A DNA stretch of 64,000 bases from Saccharibacillus deserti (GCF_013618475.1 NZ_JABJVN010000001.1:806001-870000), one strand, 5' to 3'. Positions 18,002-26,775 are shown, counted from the stretch's first letter. Program-made: numbers and translations. Notes: generated by a model not told the origin, from the letters alone.

Positions 18002-18784
18002 ATGAGTCAGGGGATTCGACTGAAAGGCGGGATCGACGACAAAAGCTTCAATAATCGTCTCGATTACGACCCGGAGATTGTGGAGTTGTATTTGACGGAA
18101 CAGGATATGGCGAATACGGAGCTGATCCGGCAGCGGGTACGCGAACTGCGCAGGCGAGGAATCGGTGCGTATATGCATCATCCTTCCAAATATCGGGGAG
18201 CGTACTTGGATATTTCGAGCGAGGAGCCCGGCATGTACCGATTCTACCGGGAATCGACGGCGGAGCTGCTCGAAATCTGCAGGCAGGAAGGATCGAAATG
18301 CGTCATTCATGCCCATTACGTGGGGATGGGAGGAGCTCCCGCCGACCGTGCGAGTTCGATCCGGCTGAGAGAAGCGATCGGCGCCATTCCCGGTTACGAC
18401 AGCGGTCTGCTGCTCTGGGAAGATTCGACCGAAGGGCTGTTCTGCTACAGCAACCCGCACCTGATCGACGAAGTGATTGTGCCGCTGAAACTTCCGCTGA
18501 ACGTGGACGTCAGTCATACCTTTATCGGCTTTCGCGGCGATAACGACAAACTGTGCGAAGTGCTGGAGCGTACGGCTCCTTATGCGCGTTATTATCACTT
18601 GGTGGACAGCATGGGAGAGAGGCACGATTCGCTGCCGCTTGGCTCGGGACGGATCGATTGGAAGCGGGTCAAGCCGTTTGTGGAAGGGAAAGACTATATT
18701 TTCGAGATCAATCTGAGCGGGGATCATACCGACTGTTCGCCGATGGTGGAGAGCGGAGTCTTTTTTGCGGAGATCGGGTCTTGA
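18002..18784 (+). CDS. Sugar phosphate isomerase/epimerase-like TIM barrel protein
   Basis: A 260-residue protein with the xylose-isomerase-like TIM barrel pattern: VIHAHYVGMGG, LLLWEDSTEG, PLNVDVSHTFIGF and YYHLVDSMGERHD, with His, Asp and Glu placed as metal ligands at strand ends. The ATG 18002 start has CAGGAGGCGG upstream. It ends 25 bases before hssR and has its own promoter, so it may be co-transcribed with the heme-response genes, although a functional link is not obvious. Confidence 0.65.
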   Translation: MSQGIRLKGGIDDKSFNNRLDYDPEIVELYLTEQDMANTELIRQRVRELRRRGIGAYMHHPSKYRGAYLDISSEEPGMYRFYRESTAELLEICRQEGSKCVIHAHYVGMGGAPADRASSIRLREAIGAIPGYDSGLLLWEDSTEGLFCYSNPHLIDEVIVPLKLPLNVDVSHTFIGFRGDNDKLCEVLERTAPYARYYHLVDSMGERHDSLPLGSGRIDWKRVKPFVEGKDYIFEINLSGDHTDCSPMVESGVFFAEIGS

Positions 18785-18809
18785 GCGAAGCGCTCGGGAG
18801 GAATCCATA

Positions 18810-19487
18810 GTGAAAAAAGTGCTGATTGCCGACGACGATGCCCATGTCCGTACACTGCTGCGGACGGTGCTGACCCAGGAAGGGTACCGGGTTATCGAAG
18901 CGAAGGACGGAGACGAAGCGGCGCGTCTGCTGGAACAATCTTCGGTTGACCTGGCTGTGCTCGACGTGATGATGCCGGGAGTGAACGGGCTCGATCTATG
19001 CACGGAGATCCGCAGCCTGTACGATATTCCCGTCATTCTGCTGACTGCACGCGAGCAGCTGGCGGACAAGGAAGCCGGCTATGCGCACGGCACGGACGAT
19101 TATATTACCAAACCGTTCGAGCCGAGAGAACTTCTGTTTCGCATGAATGCGTTATTCCGCCGCTATTCGCTCGCCTCAAGCGAAAAGATCAAGTTGAACC
19201 GCGTAACGATCGACCGGCAGAACCACGAAGTAACGGACGGGGAAACGACGCTGCTGCTGCCGCTCAAAGAGTTCGAGCTGCTGGCGCAGTTGGCCCAGTA
19301 TCCCGGCCGTCTGTTCGAACGCGGAGATCTGATCCGTCTGGTCTGGGGAGCCGACTATGAAGGAGACGAGCGGACGGTCGATGTGCATATCAAACGTCTG
19401 CGCCAGCGGTTTGCCGATCATTCGGACGATTTCACGATCCGAACGGTCCGGGGCATCGGCTATAAGTTGGAGGTGCCGCGCAAATGA
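18810..19487 (+). CDS. hssR: Heme response regulator HssR
   Basis: A 225-residue OmpR-family regulator: receiver domain with Asp52 in LAVLDVMMPG, conserved TSRE-like LTARE and K in YITKPFEPREL, then a winged helix (GDERTVDVHIKRLRQR). The similarity to HssR is strong throughout, notably GTDDYxTKPFE and YEGDERTVDVHIKRLRQR. The start is GTG 18810 behind GGGAGGAATCC. It overlaps hssS by 4 bases. When phosphorylated it should activate hrtBA through the direct repeat at 20897. Confidence 0.88.
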   Translation: MKKVLIADDDAHVRTLLRTVLTQEGYRVIEAKDGDEAARLLEQSSVDLAVLDVMMPGVNGLDLCTEIRSLYDIPVILLTAREQLADKEAGYAHGTDDYITKPFEPRELLFRMNALFRRYSLASSEKIKLNRVTIDRQNHEVTDGETTLLLPLKEFELLAQLAQYPGRLFERGDLIRLVWGADYEGDERTVDVHIKRLRQRFADHSDDFTIRTVRGIGYKLEVPRK

Positions 19488-20890
19488 ACAAGCCGTCGGG
19501 CCTTGGTCGCCTGGGCAAAAGTCTCTATATGCGGGTCTGCCTGACGACGCTGCTGGTCGTTGCGGTCAGCGCGCTGCTTGGGTTCCTTGTCTCCAATGTG
19601 CATTATCATACCCGGCTCAAGCCGTTTAACGATGCCAAGCTGACGAAGATTGCCTACGAAGTCAAACGGATGGCGGAGCTTCGCCCCGGCGATGCCGACG
19701 CTTACCTGGACAATGCGGCGGCACTCGGCTATGAGCTGTACGTCACCGACGGCGAAGGTCAAGAAGGTTTTTACGGCCGGGAATTCCGGGCGCTTGATCT
19801 GGATCGGGACGCCGTGACCCGGGTTGCCGCCGGAGGCGAGTACCACGGGGTAGCCGAGTTTCCGAACCGGCCGTTTATTACGGGTTTTTTCGATAATCGG
19901 CTCAGCAATACGGTAGGTGTTCCGATGGAATGGAGAGGACGTCCTTCCGCGCTGTTTCTGCGCCCGGACGTCATTTTGCAGTTCGGCGAACTGCGCAGTT
20001 TCTTCGCCATGATCGGACTGCTGACCGTTGCGTTCAGTATCGGACTGTTTCTGATTGCGACCCGCTATCTGGTCAAGCCGATTACCCGGATGACCGAGGC
20101 TACACGCAGAATCGCGGACGGCCGTTACGATATCGAGCTGCCGACCCGGCGCAGCGACGAGATCGGCCAACTCGCCGGCCATTTTATGACGATGAGCCGA
20201 AGTCTCTCGAGGGCGGAAGAATCGCGCAGGGAATTTGTCGCCAACGTTTCGCACGAGATCCAATCGCCGCTGACATCGATTCAGGGGTTCGCATCGGAGT
20301 TGGCCGCGGCCGGTCTGCCCGACGAGCAGCGTCTGCGTTTCGCTTCGATTATCGGAGAAGAAAGCCGCAGGCTGTCGGCGCTCGGCCGTCAGCTTCTGCT
20401 GCTGTCATCGCTCGATCGGATAGAAGAAGGTCTTATTCGCAGTCCGCTCCAATTGAAAGCGGAGATCCGGCGCGCCGTTGACGTACTGGAATGGCAGCTC
20501 AGCGAGAAAGGGTTGGCGCTGCGTTTGTCCGTGCCGGAAAATCTTGCGGTGATGGGCGATGCGACCCTGCTCGATCAGGTCTGGATTAATCTGCTGTCGA
20601 ATGCGGTGAAGCATATCCCCGAAGGCCGTTCGATTTCGGTGACGGCGGAGGAGGACGGCGATATGTGCGTGCTGCGTTTCGCGGATACGGGCAGCGGCAT
20701 CCCTGCGGAGAAACTGCCGCTGCTGTTCGATCGGTTCTACCGGGCAGATCCGTCCCGTACCGACGGAGGCAGCACGGGCCTGGGCCTGGCCATCGCCAAG
20801 AAAATTGTGCTGCTGCATGGAGGGACGATTGCGGCGGAGAGCGAACCCGGCCGGGGTTCGACCTTTATCGTTTGGCTTCCGAAATTGTAA
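19484..20890 (+). CDS. hssS: Heme sensor histidine kinase HssS
   Basis: A 468-residue kinase: TM1 (about 17-38), an extracytoplasmic sensor (about 39-165), TM2 (about 168-190), HAMP, HisKA with His257 in NVSHEIQSP, and HATPase with N box LLSNAVKHIP and G boxes ADTGSGIP and TGLGLAIAKK. The sensor contains segments highly characteristic of HssS: SNVHYHTRLKPFNDAKLTK, FYGREFR, PFITGFFDN and FLRPD. It senses heme accumulation in or at the membrane and phosphorylates HssR. Translation is coupled to hssR. Confidence 0.9.
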   Translation: MNKPSGLGRLGKSLYMRVCLTTLLVVAVSALLGFLVSNVHYHTRLKPFNDAKLTKIAYEVKRMAELRPGDADAYLDNAAALGYELYVTDGEGQEGFYGREFRALDLDRDAVTRVAAGGEYHGVAEFPNRPFITGFFDNRLSNTVGVPMEWRGRPSALFLRPDVILQFGELRSFFAMIGLLTVAFSIGLFLIATRYLVKPITRMTEATRRIADGRYDIELPTRRSDEIGQLAGHFMTMSRSLSRAEESRREFVANVSHEIQSPLTSIQGFASELAAAGLPDEQRLRFASIIGEESRRLSALGRQLLLLSSLDRIEEGLIRSPLQLKAEIRRAVDVLEWQLSEKGLALRLSVPENLAVMGDATLLDQVWINLLSNAVKHIPEGRSISVTAEEDGDMCVLRFADTGSGIPAEKLPLLFDRFYRADPSRTDGGSTGLGLAIAKKIVLLHGGTIAAESEPGRGSTFIVWLPKL

Positions 20891-20896
20891 TTTGGC

Positions 20897-20916
20897 GTTC
20901 ATACTCCGTTCATTTT
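20897..20916 (+). promoter_or_regulatory. HssR-binding direct repeat upstream of hrtBA
   Basis: GTTCATACT, 2 bases, GTTCATTTT: a direct repeat with the GTTCAT core and 11-base period expected of HssR boxes. It overlaps the -35 region of a probable -10 box TACACT (20924-20929), the placement of an activator site. It lies between hssS and hrtB. Confidence 0.75.
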
Positions 20917-21019
20917 CCGGCCCTACACTTGGGGAACAGGATAGAAATCTGTCGTTCGGGCCAAGAAGCCGACAGCGAACCGCTTCTCGGCCCGACCGGA
21001 AAACAGGAGGAAGAACAAG

Positions 21020-22138
21020 ATGTTTTTGGCGCTGCGGGAAATACGTTTTTCCAAAACGCGGTATGTGCTGATCGTAGCCATTATGCTGATGGTCTCGTTT
21101 CTGGTTTTGTTCGTGACAGGGCTTGCCAACGGTCTGGGCAATGCGACTTCTTCGGCGATACGCAATATGCCGGCCGATCATTTTATCGTGCAGCAAGATT
21201 CGGATGACCGCTTCGCGCGCTCCGAACTTCATGCGGAGCAGGTGAAGCAGGCACAGGCGATCGCGGGAACCGAAGGAGCCCAGCCGCTGGGAGTTCGGAT
21301 GACTACCGTCACACGGGAAGGGACCGAAGGGCGGATCGATATCGCGCTGTTCGGCGTACAGGCGGAGAGTTGGCTGGTACCGGAAACGGTAGAAGGCCAA
21401 CCGCTGAGCACGGCCGCCGCAGGAGAGGTATTGGCCGACCTTGATCTGAAAAAGTCCGGCGTCAAAATCGGCGATACGATGGTGGACGGAGCGACAGGTT
21501 TGAAATGGACAGTGGGCGGATTTACGGAAAATCGTTCGTACAGCCATATGCCCGCGGTATGGATGAATGAAAAAGACTGGGCGGCTTACCGCTCCGAGCT
21601 GATGGCCGCCCGCGGCGGCGAAACCGATACGGCTTACAATGCGATTGCGCTCCGGATCTCGAACGCGCAGGCGGATCAGCTGCGCAACGCGGTGCCGGAT
21701 GCCGATGTGATCAGCCAATCGCAGGCCATCTCCGCGATTCCGGGGCACAAAGCCGAACAATCTTCGCTGCTGATGATGATCGTCTTCCTCTATGTCATCT
21801 CGGCCTTTGTGCTGGCGGTGTTTTTCTATGTCATTACGATCCAGAAAACCGCCCAGTTCGGTATTCTTAAAGCGATCGGCGCGAAGACCCGATACTTAGC
21901 CGGCAGCGTGATCGCGCAGGTGCTGGTGCTGTCGGTGGGCAGTCTGGCTGTCGGGGTAGGATTGGTTCTGATCATGAAATCGATGCTGCCGGCCGCTATG
22001 CCGTTTTCGCTGGGAGCCGGAACGATCGCGCTCAGCTGCGGGCTGTTCCTGGGCGTGGCTCTGCTCGGCGGGCTCGCTTCAGTTGTCAAAGTCGCCAAAA
22101 CGGATGCGCTGGATGCGATAGGGAGGGCTGGAGCATGA
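21020..22138 (+). CDS. hrtB: Heme exporter permease HrtB (FtsX-like)
   Basis: A 372-residue MacB/FtsX-type permease: TM1 (about 14-36), a large extracytoplasmic domain (about 37-245) and three C-terminal TMs. The N-terminus FLALREIRFSKTRYVLIV, then NMPADHFIVQQ, YSHMPAVWMNEKDW and FFYVITIQKTAQFGILKAIG, closely follows HrtB. GGAGGAAGAAC precedes the ATG. It overlaps hrtA by 4 bases. With HrtA it forms the efflux pump that relieves heme toxicity. Confidence 0.88.
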   Translation: MFLALREIRFSKTRYVLIVAIMLMVSFLVLFVTGLANGLGNATSSAIRNMPADHFIVQQDSDDRFARSELHAEQVKQAQAIAGTEGAQPLGVRMTTVTREGTEGRIDIALFGVQAESWLVPETVEGQPLSTAAAGEVLADLDLKKSGVKIGDTMVDGATGLKWTVGGFTENRSYSHMPAVWMNEKDWAAYRSELMAARGGETDTAYNAIALRISNAQADQLRNAVPDADVISQSQAISAIPGHKAEQSSLLMMIVFLYVISAFVLAVFFYVITIQKTAQFGILKAIGAKTRYLAGSVIAQVLVLSVGSLAVGVGLVLIMKSMLPAAMPFSLGAGTIALSCGLFLGVALLGGLASVVKVAKTDALDAIGRAGA

Positions 22139-22857
22139 ATCATCGGATCGCTGCGGCGGTGCAGGCCAAGCCTGCCGCCGTACAGACCAAATTGAATCTG
22201 AGCGGAGTGTCGCATACGTATGGGGACGGCGAATCCGTACTCACTGTACTGGACAATTTGTCCTGTTCGGTAGCGGCCGGCGAATTGGTCGCCGTAGTCG
22301 GACCTTCGGGCTCCGGCAAGAGTACGTTCCTGTCGATTGCCGGTGCGCTGCTCACGCCGACCCGCGGGGAAGTCTCGATTGGCGGACGCAGCCTGGCCGG
22401 CATGAACGAACGTCAGCTCGCCGATTTAAGGCTGCATGAGATCGGGTTCATTTTCCAGGGGGCGAATTTGCTGCCGTATCTGAAAGCGGAAGAGCAGCTT
22501 CGCTTCGTGGCGAGGCTTGGACGGGCGGACAAAGCCCAGGCGGCGCGCCGGGCGGACGAGCTGCTGGAACGGCTCGGCCTGTCGGAACGCCGGAAGCATT
22601 ATCCGGACAAGCTGTCCGGCGGAGAGCGTCAGCGCGTTGCCGTCGCCCGGGCGCTGATGAACGATCCGTCGGTGATCCTGGCCGACGAGCCGACAGCGAG
22701 CCTCGATGCGGACCGCGGCCGGGATGTCACGCGGCTGCTCGCCGAACGCGTCAAAGCCGAAGGCAAAGCGGGAATCATCGTCACGCACGATGAACGTATT
22801 CTGTCCTACTGCGACCGCGTCCTGCGCTTGGAAGCCGGACGGCTGCGCGAAGAATAA
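22135..22857 (+). CDS. hrtA: Heme exporter ATPase HrtA
   Basis: A 240-residue ABC ATPase: Walker A GPSGSGKS, Q loop FIFQGANLLPYL, signature LSGGERQR, Walker B VILADEPTAS and H loop VTHDE. It resembles LolD/MacB-type ATPases that energise FtsX-like permeases and is coupled to hrtB by an ATGA overlap. The first 20 residues are a short nonconserved extension. A terminator follows. Confidence 0.88.
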   Translation: MNHRIAAAVQAKPAAVQTKLNLSGVSHTYGDGESVLTVLDNLSCSVAAGELVAVVGPSGSGKSTFLSIAGALLTPTRGEVSIGGRSLAGMNERQLADLRLHEIGFIFQGANLLPYLKAEEQLRFVARLGRADKAQAARRADELLERLGLSERRKHYPDKLSGGERQRVAVARALMNDPSVILADEPTASLDADRGRDVTRLLAERVKAEGKAGIIVTHDERILSYCDRVLRLEAGRLREE

Positions 22858-22865
22858 CCGTTAAA

Positions 22866-22891
22866 GGAAAGCGCTTTGCGCTTTCTTTTTT
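22866..22891 (+). terminator. Intrinsic terminator after hrtA
   Basis: GAAAGCGC and GCGCTTTC arms around a TTT loop, followed by T6. Confidence 0.88.
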
Positions 22892-23020
22892 GGTTTGGAC
22901 TCGCCAAAATAAAAAGAAAGGGATATCATTTACACATAGAAACGTTTCGAATCAGAAAGACTTTCAACCGTTCAACAGCGCTTCGAAATGTTCCAACGAA
23001 ATTTTCGGGAGGACGAAACC

Positions 23021-23866
23021 ATGGATCAAACATCGGGTACCGATTCGAAGGCCGGCGGGCCGATCGAACTGACAATCATGACTTTCAATCTGAGAACGCA
23101 TACGGCAAACGACGCCGGCAACGAATGGGTGCAACGTGCGCCTTGGGCGGCGGAAACGATCCAAGCCCATACGCCGTCGTTTGTCGGGGTACAGGAAGCC
23201 TACCTGCTCATGCTGGACGATCTGCAGCGCGAGCTTTCGGATTATGCCTGGATCGGCGAAGGCCGATGGGGCGGGACGGAAGACGAGGCCTGTGCCATTT
23301 TCTATCGCCGGGATGAATTCGAGGTCGTCGGCCAGGGGCAGTTTTGGTTGTCCGAGACGCCGCAGACGGTCGCTTCGCTGGGTTGGGACAGCGATTATCC
23401 GCGCATCTGTACCTGGGGCCGCTTCCTGCATCGCGCTTCCGGCCGGGAGATCCGCGTATACAATACGCATTTCGACCATATCGGCGAACAGGCGCGGATC
23501 GAAGGCGCCAAGTTGGTCGCCTCGGTGATGCTGCGTCACGATCGGGAGTTTCCCGGCAGCGCGTCCGTGCTGATGGGCGATATGAACGGAGGGCCTTCCG
23601 ACGCTCCGCTGCGCTATCTGCGCGGCGAGCTCGCGGAACCCGGCGATATTCCGGCGCTGCAGGATGCGTACGGCAGACTGGAAGGTCCTTCGGGCCGGAC
23701 GTTCCACGATTTCCTCGGCGGCCTCGAAGGCGAACCGATCGATTATATCTTTGCGTCCGCGCAGCTTCAGGTGCGGCGCAGCCTGATCGACCGCCGCGAC
23801 TTCGGAGGCAAATATCCTTCCGATCATTATCCGCTTGTCGCGGAACTGACCTACGGACCGGTTTGA
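23021..23866 (+). CDS. Endonuclease/exonuclease/phosphatase family hydrolase
   Basis: A 281-residue metal-dependent hydrolase of the EEP fold: MTFNLRT (Asn ligand), GVQEAY (metal Glu), YNTHFDHIGEQAR (catalytic His), MGDMNGGP (Asp/Asn) and PSDHYPLVAEL (terminal Asp-His). There is no signal peptide, so it is presumably cytoplasmic. ATG 23021 is preferred over ATG 22988 because GGGAGGACG lies just upstream. The substrate could be a nucleic acid, a phospholipid or a sugar phosphate; members of this subgroup are often listed only as EEP-family proteins. Confidence 0.8.
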   Translation: MDQTSGTDSKAGGPIELTIMTFNLRTHTANDAGNEWVQRAPWAAETIQAHTPSFVGVQEAYLLMLDDLQRELSDYAWIGEGRWGGTEDEACAIFYRRDEFEVVGQGQFWLSETPQTVASLGWDSDYPRICTWGRFLHRASGREIRVYNTHFDHIGEQARIEGAKLVASVMLRHDREFPGSASVLMGDMNGGPSDAPLRYLRGELAEPGDIPALQDAYGRLEGPSGRTFHDFLGGLEGEPIDYIFASAQLQVRRSLIDRRDFGGKYPSDHYPLVAELTYGPV

Positions 23867-24009
23867 CCCCCGCGGCCGTGGACTCCTGCTCGGATCGCCC
23901 GTTCATGCGATGAACGATCCCGAATTTGCAGAAGCCGTCCGGCTTTCCCGCTTCCCGTCCTGCGCTTGATGCGTAGAAACGGGAAGTTTTGTTTTGTTCA
24001 AAAAGAAGC

Positions 24010-24040
24010 TTGACCCTCACGCTGCGTGAGGCTTTATCCT
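24010..24040 (+). promoter_or_regulatory. MerR-type promoter with 19-bp spacer and dyad operator
   Basis: TTGACC (24010-24015), a 19-base spacer, then TATCCT (24035-24040). The spacer region holds CCTCACGC-T-GCGTGAGG (24015-24031), a perfect 8-bp dyad. An over-long spacer filled by a dyad is the hallmark of promoters activated by MerR-family proteins, so the downstream regulator is probably autoregulated here. Confidence 0.75.
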
Positions 24041-24064
24041 GAGATCAGAAAGGAGGCGGACGAC

Positions 24065-24829
24065 ATCGCATGGAAAGTCAAAGAAGTCTCGCAGCTTGCG
24101 GGCATCAGTATCCGTACGCTGCATCATTATGATGAACGGGGTCTGCTGAAACCTCAGGCATTATCGGAAGCGGGCTACCGGCTGTATGCCGACACCGATC
24201 TGGAACGGCTGCAGCAGATTTTGTTTTTTCGGGAGCTTGGTTTTTCGCTCAAAGAAATCGGCCGTATCCTGGACAATCCCGCTTTTGACCGGCTGGAAGC
24301 TTTGGAGATGCAGCGGCGGATGCTGACCGACAAGATGGAGTCGACACGCCGGATGATCGCGAATATCGACCGAACGATCCAACATGCCAAAGGAGAGATT
24401 ACGATGACTAACGAACAGCGGTTCGAAGGAATCGATTTTACGAACGATCCTTACGAACAAGAAGCGCGCGAACGCTGGGGAGACGCCGCAGTCGACGACT
24501 CCAAAGAAAGGTTGGCGACCCGGACTCCGCAGATGAGCGCCAAACTGCAGCGGGAGTGGGAAGAACGGATGCGTGCCTTGGCCGAAGTCCGGCGTGAAGA
24601 TCCTGCTTCGCCTCATGCGCAGCAGCAGATCGGACAGTGGTATACGTTTTTGCACAACTTCGGTACGTATTCGTACGAAGCTTTTGCGGGATTGGGACAA
24701 ATGTATGTGCAGGATGAACGCTTTGCACAAAATATCGACAAGTATGGGGTAGGCTTGGCGGCTTTTATGAGTGAAGCGATAGACGTGTATGTCGGAAACC
24801 AAGGAATCCGCGATGAAAATCGAAATTGA
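24065..24829 (+). CDS. MerR-family regulator with TipAS ligand-binding domain
   Basis: About 254 residues: a MerR winged helix (KVKEVSQLAGISIRTLHHYD, GYRLYADTDLERLQQI), a coiled-coil dimerisation helix (about 75-110) and a C-terminal TipAS domain that binds drugs or peptides (about 130-250). No ATG, GTG or TTG fits the promoter. The GTG at 24026 lies inside the promoter, upstream of the predicted RNA start, while a perfect AAGGAGG (24050-24056) is 8 bases before an in-frame ATC (24065), giving IAWKVKEVSQLAG. Initiation at ATC, or a mutated start, is inferred. It overlaps the next gene by 17 bases. Confidence 0.75.
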   Translation: MAWKVKEVSQLAGISIRTLHHYDERGLLKPQALSEAGYRLYADTDLERLQQILFFRELGFSLKEIGRILDNPAFDRLEALEMQRRMLTDKMESTRRMIANIDRTIQHAKGEITMTNEQRFEGIDFTNDPYEQEARERWGDAAVDDSKERLATRTPQMSAKLQREWEERMRALAEVRREDPASPHAQQQIGQWYTFLHNFGTYSYEAFAGLGQMYVQDERFAQNIDKYGVGLAAFMSEAIDVYVGNQGIRDENRN

Positions 24830-25718
24830 AGATACGATTAAGCAGTATGAGACTTGTTTCGCACTGCCCGAAGAGAAACGGCCCGACTATTTCCGATTTG
24901 CTATGATGGGGCCATTCGAGCAGATGTGGAACAGAATTAGCGTCCCCCTTCGGACTCCGATTCCCGGAGGCTACGACGTGGTAATGGCCGCGAATATGCT
25001 GGGCTACCTAACGCTTTCCGATTCGGAGAAAGGACTGCGGGCGCTGGAAGAAATGAAGCGGATGCAGGCGATGGAAACGGTTCGACGCGCGTTGAATGAC
25101 TGTGTTCTTTTTATCGGGCAGGCTGGCATGCGTATTAAAGAAGATGAATTGAAGTTTGGCCTGTATATTGCGGACCCCGAAAAATTGAAGCTGCAGAAAA
25201 GTTACTGTGGTTTCGGCGGCATTCCCGGTTTCATACAAGTTTCTATTTTTCCAAATGCCTATAACAAATCCAGGCTCCCGGCTATTATCGCGCACGAGTT
25301 CAATCATAATCTGCGATTCTCGCATGTTGCCTGGAATCATGGGAATGTGACGGTCGGCGATTATTTGGTCATTGAAGGGCTGGCGGAATGTTTCGCGGAA
25401 GAACTGTACGGGGCTGATCGACTCGGCCCGTGGGTAGAGGACGCGCAAAAGGGAGGGAGTGATTTCGAGCGCAGCGTGTCTATTTTCGTCGAGGCACTCC
25501 ATGTCAAAGGATTTTCGGAAGTGGCAGGCTTTATGTTTGGAGACGAAATTGCGCTGGAACAAGGTTATGAGCCTGTCGGCCTGCCTGCGTTCGCCGGCTA
25601 CGCCGTAGGTTACGCGACAGTGCGAGCCTTTTTGAAACGTACAGGCGTCAGCATAGCTGAAGCTTCGATCATGAGTACGGAAGAGATTATTTGGGAGAGC
25701 GGATTTTTTAGGCTATAA
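24813..25718 (+). CDS. DUF2268-type putative zinc metallopeptidase
   Basis: A 301-residue protein with the gluzincin-like motif HEFNH (His161, Glu162, His165) in IIAHEFNHNLRFSH and a third-ligand segment VIEGLAECFAEELYG 36 residues later, the arrangement of DUF2268 proteins. No signal peptide is visible. The start ATG 24813 has AAGGAA 8 bases upstream and overlaps the end of the TipAS regulator, so expression is coupled; ATG 24789 is a less likely alternative. Base composition is noticeably more AT-rich than its neighbours, consistent with recent acquisition. Confidence 0.7.
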   Translation: MKIEIEDTIKQYETCFALPEEKRPDYFRFAMMGPFEQMWNRISVPLRTPIPGGYDVVMAANMLGYLTLSDSEKGLRALEEMKRMQAMETVRRALNDCVLFIGQAGMRIKEDELKFGLYIADPEKLKLQKSYCGFGGIPGFIQVSIFPNAYNKSRLPAIIAHEFNHNLRFSHVAWNHGNVTVGDYLVIEGLAECFAEELYGADRLGPWVEDAQKGGSDFERSVSIFVEALHVKGFSEVAGFMFGDEIALEQGYEPVGLPAFAGYAVGYATVRAFLKRTGVSIAEASIMSTEEIIWESGFFRL

Positions 25719-25984
25719 TAAACGCGTGAAAAAAAGTTCGAACGAATGAACGAATTGCCTCTGCACTTTGAACACTTAAACCAGGTGAATCGGGACCCCC
25801 GTATGCGAATCTGCGATCGTTTTTTAAGCTGAAAAGATTGCAGGTTTCGGGTCTCTACCTAGATTTTCCATGAATCGGAGTTCGGATGAACTGTCAATAA
25901 GGCCTTGCCGTCTTTACACAATCACCGGATCCAGCCGTATGTTTCCGATCTTCTCATCGTTCTTCTGCCCGAGTAAGCAAAAAA

Positions 25985-26689
25985 ATGTTCGATCGCGCAA
26001 GAGAAGATCGGGTCGGTTCGGCTGCGATGACGCTTGGCGGCACCGTGCACGAGACCTTTATCCTGCTTCTGCTGCTGATCGGAGGCGCGGCTTATACCTG
26101 GTACCGCTTCGATCAGGGACAAGATGTATACGGGATCATGATCGCCGGCGTCGTACTGGGCTTGATCGCGGCGCTGATCACCGGTTTCGTACCGAAAATC
26201 GCTTTTATCACGGCTCCGCTGTATGCGATCTTCGAAGGTCTGGCATTGGGAGCGATCTCGGCCGTATTCGATATGGAGCATCCGGGAATCGTACTGAATG
26301 CCGTCTTGATCACGATCGGCACGCTGTTCGCGATGCTGCCGCTGTATATTACCCGGATCGTCAAAGTCACACCGGGCTTCCGTACGGGCATCATTATGGC
26401 GACCTTCTCGATCATGCTTGTCTACCTGTTCGATTTTGTGCTCGGATTCTTCGGAGTCAATGTGCCGTTTATTCACGAATCCGGTCTGATCGGAATCGGC
26501 ATCAGCCTGTTCGTGGTCGTCATCGCGTCGCTGAATCTGCTGCTGGACTTTGATTTTATCGAGCAGGGAACACGCAGCGGAGCCCCTAAATACATGGAAT
26601 GGCACGGGGCTTTCGGTTTGATGGTTACGCTGGTCCGGTTGTACCTTGAAGTACTGAAGCTGCTGTCCAAGTCCGCGAAAAGAAACTGA
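25985..26689 (+). CDS. Bax inhibitor-1/YccA-like membrane protein
   Basis: A 234-residue protein with seven hydrophobic segments, beginning with MTLGGTVHETFILLLLLIGG and ending in a half-embedded helix near WHGAFGLMVTLVRLYLEVLKLL, the pattern of the BI-1 group with Asp-rich pore loops (FDFVLGFFG, LLDFDFIEQG). Such proteins are pH-sensitive calcium leak channels or protease modulators in better studied members. ATG 25985 lacks a clear ribosome binding site, and the frame remains open upstream, so the N-terminus is uncertain. A terminator follows. Confidence 0.78.
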   Translation: MFDRAREDRVGSAAMTLGGTVHETFILLLLLIGGAAYTWYRFDQGQDVYGIMIAGVVLGLIAALITGFVPKIAFITAPLYAIFEGLALGAISAVFDMEHPGIVLNAVLITIGTLFAMLPLYITRIVKVTPGFRTGIIMATFSIMLVYLFDFVLGFFGVNVPFIHESGLIGIGISLFVVVIASLNLLLDFDFIEQGTRSGAPKYMEWHGAFGLMVTLVRLYLEVLKLLSKSAKRN

Positions 26690-26711
26690 AGCAAGTACCG
26701 ATCGTAAAAAT

Positions 26712-26748
26712 AAAAACCGGCATCGCATATCGCGATGTCGGTTTTTTT
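26712..26748. terminator. Bidirectional intrinsic terminator
   Basis: AAAAACCGGCATCGC pairs with GCGATGTCGGTTTTTTT (one G-T pair). It separates the plus-strand BI-1-like gene from the minus-strand exported-protein pair. Confidence 0.9.
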
Positions 26749-26775
26749 ATTGTCCGAACGCAGGCTCGGGTACGC

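Noticed and set aside
22939-22948. GAAACGTTTC palindrome before the EEP-family gene as a cre site
   Set aside because: Only the central core fits; three mismatches to the cre consensus. It could be another LacI-type operator, but nothing supports it.
25746-25832. Mini-ORF reading MNELPLHFEHLNQ
   Set aside because: No ribosome binding site and only 28 codons; nothing recognisable.
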